From the NCBI RefSeq assembly GCF_000381885.1, contig NZ_KB907214.1, positions 1-64,000 on the forward strand: a DNA stretch of 64,000 nucleotides. Direction: 5' to 3'. The number at the start of each line of letters is the position of its first letter. Within the stretch, counting starts at the first letter, position 1. This document shows positions 45,851 through 54,721 of this stretch, in pieces. The DNA is from Actinomadura atramentaria DSM 43919. GTDB taxonomy: Bacteria; Actinomycetota; Actinomycetes; Streptosporangiales; Streptosporangiaceae. The notes under the pieces were generated by a model. It saw nothing but the letters and a program-made list of their open reading frames with translations, was not told the origin of the DNA and did no database searches. Made by a program: the position numbers and the translations under genes.

Positions 45851-47980
45851 TTACTCGGGCCGGTCGGGTTCGGCTCCGTCCTCGTCGCGCAGGACGTAGA
45901 TCGCGCCGCCCCGGTTCTCGGTGCGGCCGTCGTCGCGGGGGCGCGGGACGTCCGGGTCGGGTGCTTCGTCGTGGTCGGCGGCGGATCGGCGGCGGCGGGC
46001 GGGCAGGACCGGCTCAGCGTCCTCGAACTCCAGCGCCGCGGGTGCCGCCGGGACGGGCTTGGCGCGCCGCGCGGGCGGTTCGGCGTCCGCGGGAACGGGC
46101 GCGGACATCGGCACGGGACGCCGCCCGCGCTCCGGCGCGTCGTCCGGCACGACGTCCCGCCCGGAATCGGCCGCGCGCCCAACGCGCTCAGAACCGGCCG
46201 AACGACCCGAGTTCTCGGCGTCCGCCGAACGCCGCCCGTCCTCGGACCCGGCCGCACGCCGTTCGCCCTCGGACGCCGCCGCACGCCGTCCGCTGCCAGA
46301 CCCGGCCCTACGCTCGCCGTCCTCGGAGTCCGCCGCACGCCGCGCATCCTCGGCCGCGCGCCGCGCATCTTCGGCCGCGCGCCGCTTGCCCTCGGACGCC
46401 GCTGAACGCCGTCCGCCCTCGAACCCGGCCCCACGCCCGCCGTCCTCGGACGCCGCCGACCGCCGTCCGCCCTCGGGCTCGGCCGTGCGTCGCGTGCGCC
46501 CGGAAGCGGCCTTACGCCAGCCGCGCCTGCCTGTGGCGTCCGGCTCTGCCGACGTGTCCGGCCAGTCGGATGAATCGCCCCCGGGAAAAGCCCCGTGCTC
46601 AAGATCGAGCCGTCCGCCAGCCCCCGACCCACGCCGCCGACGCGCGGACCTGCCGGGCATGCCTTCTTCGTCGGCCTCGTCCGTGCCGCGCGCCCGCCGT
46701 CCGCCCACGAACCACGCGGCGACCGCCGCCGCGATCCCGACTTCCAGCGCGGCGAGCAGCCCCGCCTGCCACGGCGACGGCCCGACCGTCACCAGGCGGC
46801 CGCCGCCCATCGGCCCGCCCGAGAGGGCGGCGAGCAGCGCGAGCGCGCCGCCGGTCAGCGCGCCGGTCCCGAAACCCCACAGCGGCGCGGTCTCCGCCGC
46901 CGAGCCCGGCAGCGACCGCATCGTCAGGACGCCGCCGACCGCGCCCGCGACGAAGGGCGCGACGAGCGCGACGAACGACACCACCGGCGCCGGCCCCGGA
47001 TCGGGCAGCGCCGCGAGCGGCGGGAACGCGGGCACGAGGTCCAGGAACACGCCGCTCGGCGACACGCTCGTGCCCGCCCCGACGGCGAAGCCCGCGCCGA
47101 CCGCGTACGACGACCCCCAGATGATCGCGTTCGGCAGGAACACCAGCTCGACCAGGAGCAGCAGGACGCCGCCGACGATGCCGGGCGCGAGGTCCCGGTA
47201 CGCGTGGTCGGCGTCGGGCAGGTGCAGCGCCAGCGACGCGCCGACGAGCAGCGCGCCCGCCGCGAGCAGCACGCCGAGCGCCCCGCACACGCCGACCACC
47301 AGCGCGCGGGGCCGCGCGGGCAGCAGCCGCAGGAGCGCGCCGAGCCCCGACCGCACACGCGGCCCGCGCGCCGCGACGACCGCCCGCGCCGCGCCGAGCC
47401 CGCCCGCGGCGAACGCGACGAGAAGGCACGCCAGCAGCGCCTGCCACGGCGACGGCCGCACGGCCTTCGTCGTCGCGACGAGCGCGAGCAGCCCGGCGAG
47501 CACCGCGTACGGGACGGCGAGCGCCACCGCGACGTCGACGACCGCGCGGCGCGGACGGCGCGGCGTCCCCGCGGACCTGATCATCCAGCCGCCGCACCGG
47601 TACAGCAGCGCGCCCGGCAGCACGAGGATGCCGATCGGCAGCAGCCCCACCCGCCCGTGCTCCAGCGAGAACCCGGCGTGGTGCGCGACGAGCCAGAACG
47701 TCACGGCGGTGCGGAACACGCCGGGCAGCCCGTGGCCGATGGCCGAGCGCGGCGCGGCGATCCACCCGATGAGGGTGACGGTGATGAGGACGGCGAGCCC
47801 GATGCCGACGCACCACACCGCGCCGACGATCCCGGTGACGAACAGCGGGCGCTGCGGCCCGCCCGCGCGCCGTACGGGCGGACCGGCGGAACCGGCGGCG
47901 GGCGCGGCGCCGTCCGCGCGCTCCTCGGCCGGCCGACGACGGTCCCCTGCCGGTCGATGTCCGTGCGTCGCGTCACTCAC
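45851..47980 (-). CDS. DUF6350 multi-pass membrane protein
   Basis: A 709-residue protein. Residues ~45-430 contain about ten membrane helices (VTGIVGAVWCVGIGLAVLITVTLIGWIAAP; FRTAVTFWLVAHHAGFSLEHGRVGLLPIGILVLPGALLYRCG; LPNAIIWGSSYAVGAGFAVGAGTSVSPSGVFLDLVPAFPPLAALP). H-A-G-F-x-L and W-x-S-Y-A-x-G-x-G-F are the core of DUF6350. The last ~250 residues are a highly charged, unstructured tail of SEGERRAAGSEDGRR-like repeats. GTG at 47980 is the best start. The gene lies between sucCD and purNH as in Streptomyces; function unknown. Confidence 0.88.
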   Translation of the reverse strand: MSDATHGHRPAGDRRRPAEERADGAAPAAGSAGPPVRRAGGPQRPLFVTGIVGAVWCVGIGLAVLITVTLIGWIAAPRSAIGHGLPGVFRTAVTFWLVAHHAGFSLEHGRVGLLPIGILVLPGALLYRCGGWMIRSAGTPRRPRRAVVDVAVALAVPYAVLAGLLALVATTKAVRPSPWQALLACLLVAFAAGGLGAARAVVAARGPRVRSGLGALLRLLPARPRALVVGVCGALGVLLAAGALLVGASLALHLPDADHAYRDLAPGIVGGVLLLLVELVFLPNAIIWGSSYAVGAGFAVGAGTSVSPSGVFLDLVPAFPPLAALPDPGPAPVVSFVALVAPFVAGAVGGVLTMRSLPGSAAETAPLWGFGTGALTGGALALLAALSGGPMGGGRLVTVGPSPWQAGLLAALEVGIAAAVAAWFVGGRRARGTDEADEEGMPGRSARRRRGSGAGGRLDLEHGAFPGGDSSDWPDTSAEPDATGRRGWRKAASGRTRRTAEPEGGRRSAASEDGGRGAGFEGGRRSAASEGKRRAAEDARRAAEDARRAADSEDGERRAGSGSGRRAAASEGERRAAGSEDGRRSADAENSGRSAGSERVGRAADSGRDVVPDDAPERGRRPVPMSAPVPADAEPPARRAKPVPAAPAALEFEDAEPVLPARRRRSAADHDEAPDPDVPRPRDDGRTENRGGAIYVLRDEDGAEPDRPE

Positions 47981-48079
47981 CCGCCCATGCTGGCACCGCC
48001 CGCCCCCACCCGTCCCCGCCCCGCCCGGCGTGTCGCCTTTGTCATCCCGCACGTCCGCACGCCGCGGCCCACGCCGCCC

Positions 48080-48475
48080 GGCCGGGTTCCCGGTCCGCTC
48101 GGGCACGCAGCGACCGATCCCAGCGTGTCCTCCACGGACATGCTCCGCGCAGGCACACGACGTCCCTGCTTCTGATGTCCATCCGGGCACGCAAGCGCCG
48201 AGCCTGTGTACGGCCACGTCCTCCGCAGCCGTACCCCGCCGGGTTCTCAGCTCCGTTCGGGCGCGCAGCGGCCTTTCTCCGCCTGCGGTACCGGACGGCC
48301 AATGCCGGTCGCGCCCCGGAACCGCGCGGTCCCCTTCTGCCGCGCAGTATCAAGCCCGGTGTGCGGACGCGTCCTGGACGGCCATGCCCCAGTGCGGCCA
48401 CGCGCCGCCTGGCCCGCGCGGCCGCACAGTGTCCGGCCTGATGCGCACACCCGTGCGGGCGCGGAGCATCGCCCA
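48080..48475. repeat. Degenerate ~80-bp repeat in the sucD-DUF6350 spacer
   Basis: GGGCACGCAGCGACC-like segments recur near 48101, 48184, 48259 and, more weakly, 48340 and 48410. Each is followed by GTCCTCCACGGACATGC/GGCCACGTCCTCC/GGACGGCCAATGCC-like sequence. The copies at 48081 and 48239 share CCGGGTTC.C.G.TCCG.TCGGGC.CGCAGCG. The rest of the 47981-48490 spacer carries no gene that I can support. Confidence 0.45.
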
Positions 48476-48491
48476 CCGCAGCCGCGCAAGA

Positions 48492-48537
48492 ACGAAGGAC
48501 GCCCGTGCCGCCTTCAAGCGGCACGGGCGTCCTTCGT
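48492..48537 (-). terminator. Very strong terminator hairpin after sucD
   Basis: A perfect 20-bp inverted repeat (48492-48511 with 48518-48537, loop CTTCAA) lies 19 bases after the sucD stop. It is the longest perfect stem in the window. Confidence 0.9.
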
Positions 48538-48556
48538 GAACCCGATCGGAGCGCGA

Positions 48557-49450
48557 TCAGAGCTTCTGCATGATCTCCCGCATGAGGACGGCGGTCTCGC
48601 TCGGGGTCTTCCCGACGCGGACGCCGACCTTCTCCAGGGCCTCCTTCTTGGCCTGGGCGGTCCCGGCGGAGCCGGACACGATGGCGCCGGCGTGGCCCAT
48701 CGTCTTGCCCTCGGGGGCGGTGAACCCGGCGACGTAGCCGACGACCGGCTTGGTGACGTGCTCGGCGATGTAGGCCGCGGCCCGCTCCTCGGCGTCGCCG
48801 CCGATCTCGCCGATCATCACGATCGCGTCGGTCTCCGGGTCGTCCTGGAACGCCTGGAGCGCGTCGATGTGCGTCGTCCCGATGATCGGGTCGCCGCCGA
48901 TGCCGACGCAGGTGGAGAAGCCGATGTCGCGCAGCTCGTACATCATCTGGTACGTCAGCGTGCCCGACTTGGAGACCAGGCCGATGCGGCCCGGCGTCGT
49001 GATGTCGGCGGGGATGATGCCCGCGTTCGACTTGCCGGGGGACGCGATGCCGGGGCAGTTCGGCCCGATGATGCGCGTCTTGTTGCCCTTGTCGACCGCG
49101 TACGCCCAGAAGTAGGCGGTGTCGTGGACCGGGATGCCCTCGGTGATCACGACGCACAGCGGGATCTCGGCCTCGATGGCCTCGACGACGGCGTCCTTGG
49201 TGAACTTCGGCGGGACGAAGACGACGGACACGTCCGCGCCCGTCTCGGCCATCGCCTCGGCGACGGTGCCGAACACCGGCAGCGAGGCGCCGTCGAAGTC
49301 GACGCTCTGCCCGGCCTTGCGGGCGTTCACGCCGCCGACGACCTGCGCGCCGGACGCCAGCATGCGGCGGGAGTGCTTCATGCCCTCCGAGCCGGTCATG
49401 CCCTGGACGATGATCTTGCTGTTCTCGGTGAGCCAGATGGCCATGTTCAT
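48557..49450 (-). CDS. sucD: Succinyl-CoA synthetase alpha subunit
   Basis: A 297-residue subunit of the TCA enzyme that makes ATP/GTP from succinyl-CoA. [29 protein letters not shown] is the CoA-binding fold. [21 protein letters not shown] and [20 protein letters not shown] are family signatures. [13 protein letters not shown] contains the phosphorylated His. The ATG at 49450 overlaps the sucC stop (ATGA); a second ATG two codons on (49444) is an alternative. It is the second gene of the sucCD operon and is ended by a strong hairpin. Confidence 0.97.
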   Translation of the reverse strand: MNMAIWLTENSKIIVQGMTGSEGMKHSRRMLASGAQVVGGVNARKAGQSVDFDGASLPVFGTVAEAMAETGADVSVVFVPPKFTKDAVVEAIEAEIPLCVVITEGIPVHDTAYFWAYAVDKGNKTRIIGPNCPGIASPGKSNAGIIPADITTPGRIGLVSKSGTLTYQMMYELRDIGFSTCVGIGGDPIIGTTHIDALQAFQDDPETDAIVMIGEIGGDAEERAAAYIAEHVTKPVVGYVAGFTAPEGKTMGHAGAIVSGSAGTAQAKKEALEKVGVRVGKTPSETAVLMREIMQKL

Positions 49451-50625
49451 GCACCTGCCGCGGCGAGTTCGGCGGCGCGCTCGGCCGCGTCGTCCATCGT
49501 GTCCACCTGCTCGACGCCGGGCAGCGCCGCGTCGGTGAGGATCTTGCGGCCCAGCTCGGCGTTGTTGCCGTCGAGCCGGACGGCCAGCGGCCGGTCGACG
49601 GTCTCGCCGCGCTCGGCCAGCAGCTTGTAGGCGCTGACGATGCCGTTGGCGACCGCGTCGCAGGCGGTGATGCCGCCGAAGACGTTGACGAACACCGACT
49701 TCACGTCCGGGTCCGACAGGACGATCTCCAGGCTGTCGGCCATCACCTCGGCGGACGCGCCGCCGCCGATGTCGAGGAAGTTCGCCGGCTTCTGGTCGCC
49801 GTGGCGCTCGCCCGCGTAGGACACGACGTCCAGCGTGGACATGACGAGCCCCGCGCCGTTGCCGATGATGCCGACGGAGCCGTCCAGCTTGACGTAGTTG
49901 AGGTCCTTGGCCTTGGCCTTGGCCTCCAGCGGGTCGGCGGACGCCTTGTCCTCCAGCTTGTCGTGCTCCTGCCGGAACGAGGCGTTGTCGTCGAGGGAGA
50001 CCTTCCCGTCGAGGGCCTTCACCTGGCCGTCGGCGGTGAGGATCATCGGGTTGACCTCGACGAGCGTGGCGTCCTCGTCGGTGAACACGGCCCACAGCCG
50101 CTCGATGATCGCGGCGGCGCCGTCCAGCGCCTCCTCGGGCAGCCGGCCCTGCTCGGCGATGGACCGGGCGGCGGCCAGGTCGATGCCGTTCAGCGGGGAG
50201 ACGGGCACGAGCGCGAGGCGGTCGTGCGGGACCTCCTCGATCTCCACGCCGCCCTCGACCGAGCAGATCGACAGGAAGGTGCGGTTCGCGCGGTCGAGGA
50301 GGAAGGAGAAGTAGTACTCCTGCGCGATGGCGCTGCCCTCTTCGACCAGGACCTTGTGGACCGTGTGGCCCTTGATGTCCATGCCGAGGATCTGGTCGGC
50401 GAGCGCTTCGGCCTCGTCGGCGCTGTCGGCGAGCTTCACGCCGCCGGCCTTGCCGCGGCCCCCGGTCTTCACCTGGGCCTTGACGACGACCTTCGAGCTA
50501 CCCGCGGCGAACAGCTCCGCCGCGATGGCTCGGGCCTCCTGAGGTGTGTGGGCGACCTTGCCGGTAGGCACCGGTACCCCGTACTCGGCGAAGAGTTCCT
50601 TCGCCTGATGTTCAAACAGGTCCAC
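49447..50625 (-). CDS. sucC: Succinyl-CoA synthetase beta subunit
   Basis: A 392-residue ATP-grasp subunit. [22 protein letters not shown] starts the fold. [21 protein letters not shown] binds the nucleotide; [26 protein letters not shown] has the metal Glu/Asp/Asn residues. [18 protein letters not shown] and [18 protein letters not shown] are in the carboxy-terminal ligase domain. GTG at 50625 follows AAAAGGACGCC. It leads sucCD. The 291-base spacer upstream also serves the divergent GH15-like gene and contains GC-poor motifs (AGTAATACCGGTACC) that could be an operator. Confidence 0.97.
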   Translation of the reverse strand: MDLFEHQAKELFAEYGVPVPTGKVAHTPQEARAIAAELFAAGSSKVVVKAQVKTGGRGKAGGVKLADSADEAEALADQILGMDIKGHTVHKVLVEEGSAIAQEYYFSFLLDRANRTFLSICSVEGGVEIEEVPHDRLALVPVSPLNGIDLAAARSIAEQGRLPEEALDGAAAIIERLWAVFTDEDATLVEVNPMILTADGQVKALDGKVSLDDNASFRQEHDKLEDKASADPLEAKAKAKDLNYVKLDGSVGIIGNGAGLVMSTLDVVSYAGERHGDQKPANFLDIGGGASAEVMADSLEIVLSDPDVKSVFVNVFGGITACDAVANGIVSAYKLLAERGETVDRPLAVRLDGNNAELGRKILTDAALPGVEQVDTMDDAAERAAELAAAGA

Positions 50626-50916
50626 GAGGCGTCCTTTTACGGATCGACAGCCAATGACCGCTTCGAGTGGGGTTCACGGACGCCCGTCCGGCCCGCCACC
50701 CTGCGGTCCGCTCCGTCGATGCAGCCTAGTCCTCTCGTTGTCATGGTCGTGCCGCCGGGTCCGGTCCGCGACGTCCAGAGCAAGTGCGCAGGTAGATCGC
50801 AAGGTGTACCCCTTGGGGGGAGTAATACCGGTACCCCGGAATGAGGCGATGTTCGCCGCGGTTTGTTCTACTTGATTACGACCCGTGGTGGACAGTTCAG
50901 CAGGAGGGACGTACCG

Positions 50917-52362
50917 GTGGCCCGTCCTACGGCCCGCGTCGCGGCGCGGCGCCCCGGGTGGCGGCGCGTCCGGCAGGTCGGGGCGCTGCTGCTGGTCGCG
51001 GCGTTCGTCGCGACGTGCGGGGCGCGGGTGTCGCCGGACGCGGGCCTGCCGCCGTGGGCCGGGCCGGGCCTGGTCGGCGGGGGCGGCTGGCCGTACGCGG
51101 GCGTGCCGCTGCCCGCCGGGGACGCGGAGGACGCGGCGTACGTGCCGGGCAGCTCGGTGGTGCGGCTCGCGGACGGCCGGATGCGGCTGGTCCCGTTCGG
51201 CGCGGAATCGGCGGTGACGCTGGAGGCGTCCGATCCGCGGGTGGCCGCGGCGGTGCTGTCGGACCGGGGCTGGCTCTCGTCTGGGACCGTTCCAGGCGTG
51301 CGCGTCCCGGCGGACGACATCGTCCGGCTCCGCGGCATGGCGTCCCGCGCGCTGCTGGACCTGCGGCTGCTGACCGGCCCGGACGGCGCCTCGCTCGCGT
51401 CCTGGTACGGCCCGTGGCGCTACTCGTGGCCGCGCGACTCGGCGTTCGCCGCCGCCGCGTTCACCGTCACCGGGCACACCGACGAGGCCGGGCGCATCCT
51501 GCGGTTCATGGCGCGCGTCCAGTCCGGCACCGGGCTGTGGGCCGCGCGGTACGAGCCGGACGGGACGCCCGTCACCGACGGACGCGCCCCGCAGCTCGAC
51601 TCGGTCGGCTGGATGCTGTGGGCCGCCTGGCTGTTCCGCGCGGAGCGCCCGGCCGCCGCCGCGCGCGTCCCCGACCTGTGGACGATGGTCCGGCGCGGCG
51701 CGGACCACCTCGCCGCGTCCCTCCGCTCGGACGGGCTGCCGCCACCGTCGTCGGACTACTGGGAACGGTCCCCCGGCAGCGAGCAGGCCCCGGACGACCC
51801 GACGCTCGGCGTCGCCGGACCCGTGCTCGCGGGCCTGCGGTCGGCCGCCGCGTTCGCGGACGGGACCGGGCGCGCGGCCGAGGCGGCGCGCTGGCGCGCG
51901 GCGGCCGGCCGCGTCGAGAGCGCGGTGGCCGAGCGCTTCGCGCCGCTCGGCTACCCCAGGTCCCCGGTGGCGGGCGGCCTGATGGACACCTCGGTGACGT
52001 TCGTCTCACCGCCGTTCGCGCCCGCCGATCCCGGAGTCTCCTCGGCCGTCGCGGAGGCGGCCCGGCGGCAGGCGCTTCCGAACGGCGGGGTGCTGCCCGG
52101 CGAGAACTGGCAGGGCAACCGCACGGTCGCCTGGACGCCCGAAACGGCGCTCTTCGCGCTGAGCGACGCCGCGTCCGGCCGCACCGACTCCGCGCTGTCC
52201 CGGCTGAAGTGGCTCGCCGCCCACCGCACGTCCCTCGGTTCCCTACCGGAGAAGGTCGGCCCCGGCGGCGGCCAGGCCGCCGTCGCCCCGCTCGGCTGGA
52301 CGGCGTCCCTGGCGGTTCTGACCCTGTCCTCGCTGGACCGGCCCCTGCCGATCCCGCGCTAG
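50917..52362 (+). CDS. Secreted GH15-like glycoside hydrolase
   Basis: A 481-residue exported protein. An N-terminal basic segment and hydrophobic helix (VGALLLVAAFVATC, residues ~22-35) act as a signal/anchor; the C after VAT is a poor lipobox. The body has the (alpha/alpha)-barrel traits of glucoamylase-type GH15 proteins: WYGPWRYSWPRDSAFAAAAF matches the substrate-binding W-PRD motif, and LDSVGWMLWAAW and ENWQGNRTVAWTPETALFAL resemble the general-acid and base segments. It would cut alpha-glucosidic ends outside the cell, but the specificity is unproven. GTG at 50917 follows AGGAGGGACG. It is divergent from sucC and overlaps the convergent transporter gene by 4 bases. Confidence 0.8.
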   Translation: MARPTARVAARRPGWRRVRQVGALLLVAAFVATCGARVSPDAGLPPWAGPGLVGGGGWPYAGVPLPAGDAEDAAYVPGSSVVRLADGRMRLVPFGAESAVTLEASDPRVAAAVLSDRGWLSSGTVPGVRVPADDIVRLRGMASRALLDLRLLTGPDGASLASWYGPWRYSWPRDSAFAAAAFTVTGHTDEAGRILRFMARVQSGTGLWAARYEPDGTPVTDGRAPQLDSVGWMLWAAWLFRAERPAAAARVPDLWTMVRRGADHLAASLRSDGLPPPSSDYWERSPGSEQAPDDPTLGVAGPVLAGLRSAAAFADGTGRAAEAARWRAAAGRVESAVAERFAPLGYPRSPVAGGLMDTSVTFVSPPFAPADPGVSSAVAEAARRQALPNGGVLPGENWQGNRTVAWTPETALFALSDAASGRTDSALSRLKWLAAHRTSLGSLPEKVGPGGGQAAVAPLGWTASLAVLTLSSLDRPLPIPR

Positions 52363-53123
52363 CCGAACTGCTCCCAGCCGAGTTTGAGGACGAGCGCCGT
52401 CACGACGCACAGCAGGACGCCGCGGACGAAGCCCGCGCCGCGGCTGATGGCCATGCGCGCGCCGAGCTGCGCGCCGACGATGTTGCAGGCGCCCATCCCG
52501 AGGCCGAGCGCCCACAGCACATGGCCCTGCGCGGTGAAGACGATCAGCGCGCCCAGGTTCGTCCCGGTGTTGATGATCTTGGCGTTGGCGCTGGCGTTGA
52601 CGAAGTCGGTCCCAAGCAGCGTCGTGAAGGCCAGGACCAGGAACGTTCCCGTGCCCGGTCCGACGAGCCCGTCGTAGAAAGCGATCACGATGCCGGGGAC
52701 CGCGATGGCGGCCAGGACGCGGCGGCGCGTCCGCTCGACGTCGCGGACGGTCCGGCCGAGATCGGGCCGCAGCACGACGATCGCGGCGACCGCGAGCAGG
52801 ACGACCATGATGACGGGTTTCAGGACGTCCGCCTCAAGCGCGGCGGCGCACAGCGCGCCACCCGCCGCGCACCCCACCGCGAGCACGGCGGCGGGCCCGG
52901 CCACGCGCACGTCCGGCCGCGCACGCCGCAGATACGCGACGGCGGCGGACGACGTCCCGGCGATCGAACCGAGCTTGTTGGTGGCGAGCGCGGTGACCGG
53001 AGCACCGGGCCCGAGCAGCAGCAGGGCCGGGAGCTGAATGAGCCCGCCGCCCCCGACGACCGCGTCCACCCATCCGGCGGCAACGGCCGCGACGAGCAGC
53101 AGAACCAGATGCTCGACGGGCAC
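52359..53123 (-). CDS. TauE/SafE (TSUP) family membrane transporter
   Basis: A 254-residue protein with about eight membrane helices. AGWVDAVVGGGGLIQLPALLLLG (TM1-2) and ATNKLGSIAGTSSAAVAYL are the conserved first-half motif. GFYDGFFGPGTG is represented by AFYDGLVGPGTGTFLVLAFTTLLG, followed by ASANAKIINTGTNLGALIVF in the second half. These transporters export sulfite, sulfonates or other organic anions. GTG at 53123 has GGAG 6 bases upstream; TTG at 53129 is the alternative. It stands alone. Confidence 0.93.
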   Translation of the reverse strand: MPVEHLVLLLVAAVAAGWVDAVVGGGGLIQLPALLLLGPGAPVTALATNKLGSIAGTSSAAVAYLRRARPDVRVAGPAAVLAVGCAAGGALCAAALEADVLKPVIMVVLLAVAAIVVLRPDLGRTVRDVERTRRRVLAAIAVPGIVIAFYDGLVGPGTGTFLVLAFTTLLGTDFVNASANAKIINTGTNLGALIVFTAQGHVLWALGLGMGACNIVGAQLGARMAISRGAGFVRGVLLCVVTALVLKLGWEQFG

Positions 53124-53531
53124 GCGCAACTCCGGAAAAAGGCAGGGGGATCAGCAGAAACTCACCCTAACGCCCCCAAAGCAACCACCCACCGCACCCA
53201 CACTCCACGAAGCCCGACCAACACCCCCACCACACTCCGCCCGCCCACACGAAACCCGACCGACCCGCTCCAGCGCGGATCAGTACGGCCGTAGGAGCCC
53301 CGGCGGCCTCGCAAGGCACTCAGGACCGTCGTCCCGCGCGCTTCCAGGCCACCCACGCGATGGCTAATCGGCACCAGCAGCGCTCACGCCGGGGGTTCGG
53401 GCCGCCCACGTAAGCCCGGTTTCTTCGTGTCATGGCGGGTTGGAGGACGTTCGTCGGATACCGCGTGCCCTACCCTTGATCGGGTCCAGCGGGGACGGAC
53501 GGATGGAGACTCCGGCGATGAAGGCTCGCTC
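53124..53531. other. Spacer with C-rich stretch and BlaI-M56 promoter
   Basis: A 408-base gap. The 53165-53290 part is strongly C- and A-rich on the + strand (CACCCACCGCACCCACACTCC), similar in style to 2640-2990. From about 53400 GC-balanced sequence resumes and must contain the promoter of the divergent-in-direction regulator gene. I see no RNA gene or TACA/TGTA BlaI operator. Confidence 0.45.
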
Positions 53532-53894
53532 GTGGTGCGGCGACGGCTAGGCCAACTGGAGGCCGAGATCCTCGCCGCCCTCGCCGGCTCGGACGGCCCC
53601 CTCTCCCCCGGTGAGATCCGCGACCGGCTCGACGGCGATCCCGCGTACACGACCGTCAACACGGTGTTGTTCCGCCTGCACGACAAGGGCCTCGTCACGC
53701 GGGAGCGCGACGGCCGCCACTTCCGGTACCGCATCGTCGTGGACGAGTCGCGTCTCGTCGCGTCGCGGATGCACGACCACCTGCGCTACGCCAGCGATCC
53801 GTCGGGCGTCCTCGCGCAGTTCGTCCGTTCGCTGAGCAGCGAGGAGGAGGCGGCGCTGCGCTCCGTGCTCGGCGACGACTCCGCCGAGCAGTGA
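53532..53894 (+). CDS. BlaI/MecI-type transcriptional repressor
   Basis: A 120-residue winged-helix repressor. LGQLEAEILAALAGSDGPLSPGEIRDRLDGDPAYTTVNTVLFRLHDKGLVTRERDGRHFRYR is the BlaI family HTH plus wing, with the recognition helix YTTVNTVLFRL. The C-terminal dimerisation helix (HLRYASDPSGVLAQFVRSLSSEEEAALRSVL) is present and would be the protease-sensitive part. GTG at 53532 follows GAAGG by 7 bases; another GTG at 53535 is possible. It overlaps the M56 gene by 4 bases (GTGA), the typical BlaI-BlaR1-like pair, but no beta-lactamase is nearby. Confidence 0.9.
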   Translation: MVRRRLGQLEAEILAALAGSDGPLSPGEIRDRLDGDPAYTTVNTVLFRLHDKGLVTRERDGRHFRYRIVVDESRLVASRMHDHLRYASDPSGVLAQFVRSLSSEEEAALRSVLGDDSAEQ

Positions 53895-54712
53895 GCCCGT
53901 CCACGTTCGCGCCCGCCGCCGTCATGCTGGTCCTGGCGGTCGTGCTCGGCAGCGTCGTCACGCCGTTGCATCCGCGCTGGTCGGCGCGGCTGCTGGCGAT
54001 CGTCGCGGCGGCGACCGCCGTCACGGTCCTCGGGACGGCCGTCTTCGCCGCAGTCGAACTCGGGCCGTGGGCGGCGGATCAGCCCGTCTCGGTTGCGGTG
54101 AGAAGCCTGGCGTTCGCACCCGCCGTCGCGGGGATCGTCCGCGCCGTCTTCCTCGCGGCCCGCTGGGCGCGGGAAGTCCGCGAGGCGCGCCGCACGGCGC
54201 GGCGGCTCGTGGCGACCGACGTCCCGCTGGCCGTCGCGGTGCCCGGCCGCGACGGCGGCGTCCTGGTGTCGAAGGGCCTGCTCGCCCTGCTGCGCCCCGC
54301 CGAGCTGCGGATCGTCTTCGAGCACGAGCGCTCCCACCTGCGGCACGGCCACCACCGCTACCTGGCGGCGGGCGCGATGGCCGCGGGGCTGCTGGGCCTG
54401 CGCCCGCTGGACCGGCGGCTGCGGTTCGCGGTCGAGCGGTGGGCCGACGAGGACGCGGCCGAGGCGGTCGGCGACCGCCGCCTCGCCGCGAGAACGATCG
54501 CGCGCGTCGCGCTGAACCACGCCGCGACCAGGCCGCTCGCCGCGTTCACCGGGTCCGGCGTGCCGGAGCGCGTCGCCGCGCTGCTCGCCGAACCGCCCGC
54601 GCAGAACCCGGTGACCGGCCTCGTCACCGTCGTCGGGACGGGCGCGACGACGACCGCCCTGGCGTCCTCGGCGTTCCAGCTCGACCAGGCGCTCGCCCTG
54701 CTGCTCGCCTGA
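53891..54712 (+). CDS. M56 (BlaR1-like) membrane metallopeptidase
   Basis: A 273-residue protein with three N-terminal helices (~8-24, ~33-55, ~70-90). The peptidase motif H145-E-R-S-H149 lies in FEHERSHLRHGHHRYL, followed by RWADEDAAEAVGD supplying the third ligand (E-x-x-A-D type). It lacks the penicillin-sensing C-terminal domain of BlaR1, ending in a hydrophobic C-terminal stretch instead. It probably cleaves or inactivates the co-encoded BlaI repressor in response to an unknown envelope signal. GTG overlaps blaI-like stop. Convergent with pcrA at 9 bases distance. Confidence 0.9.
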   Translation: MSPSTFAPAAVMLVLAVVLGSVVTPLHPRWSARLLAIVAAATAVTVLGTAVFAAVELGPWAADQPVSVAVRSLAFAPAVAGIVRAVFLAARWAREVREARRTARRLVATDVPLAVAVPGRDGGVLVSKGLLALLRPAELRIVFEHERSHLRHGHHRYLAAGAMAAGLLGLRPLDRRLRFAVERWADEDAAEAVGDRRLAARTIARVALNHAATRPLAAFTGSGVPERVAALLAEPPAQNPVTGLVTVVGTGATTTALASSAFQLDQALALLLA

Positions 54713-54721
54713 ACCGCCCCG

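Noticed and set aside
50626-50916. A riboswitch or small RNA in the sucC/GH15 spacer
   Set aside because: Only short palindromes such as ACCGGTACC are seen; no conserved riboswitch core is recognisable by eye.
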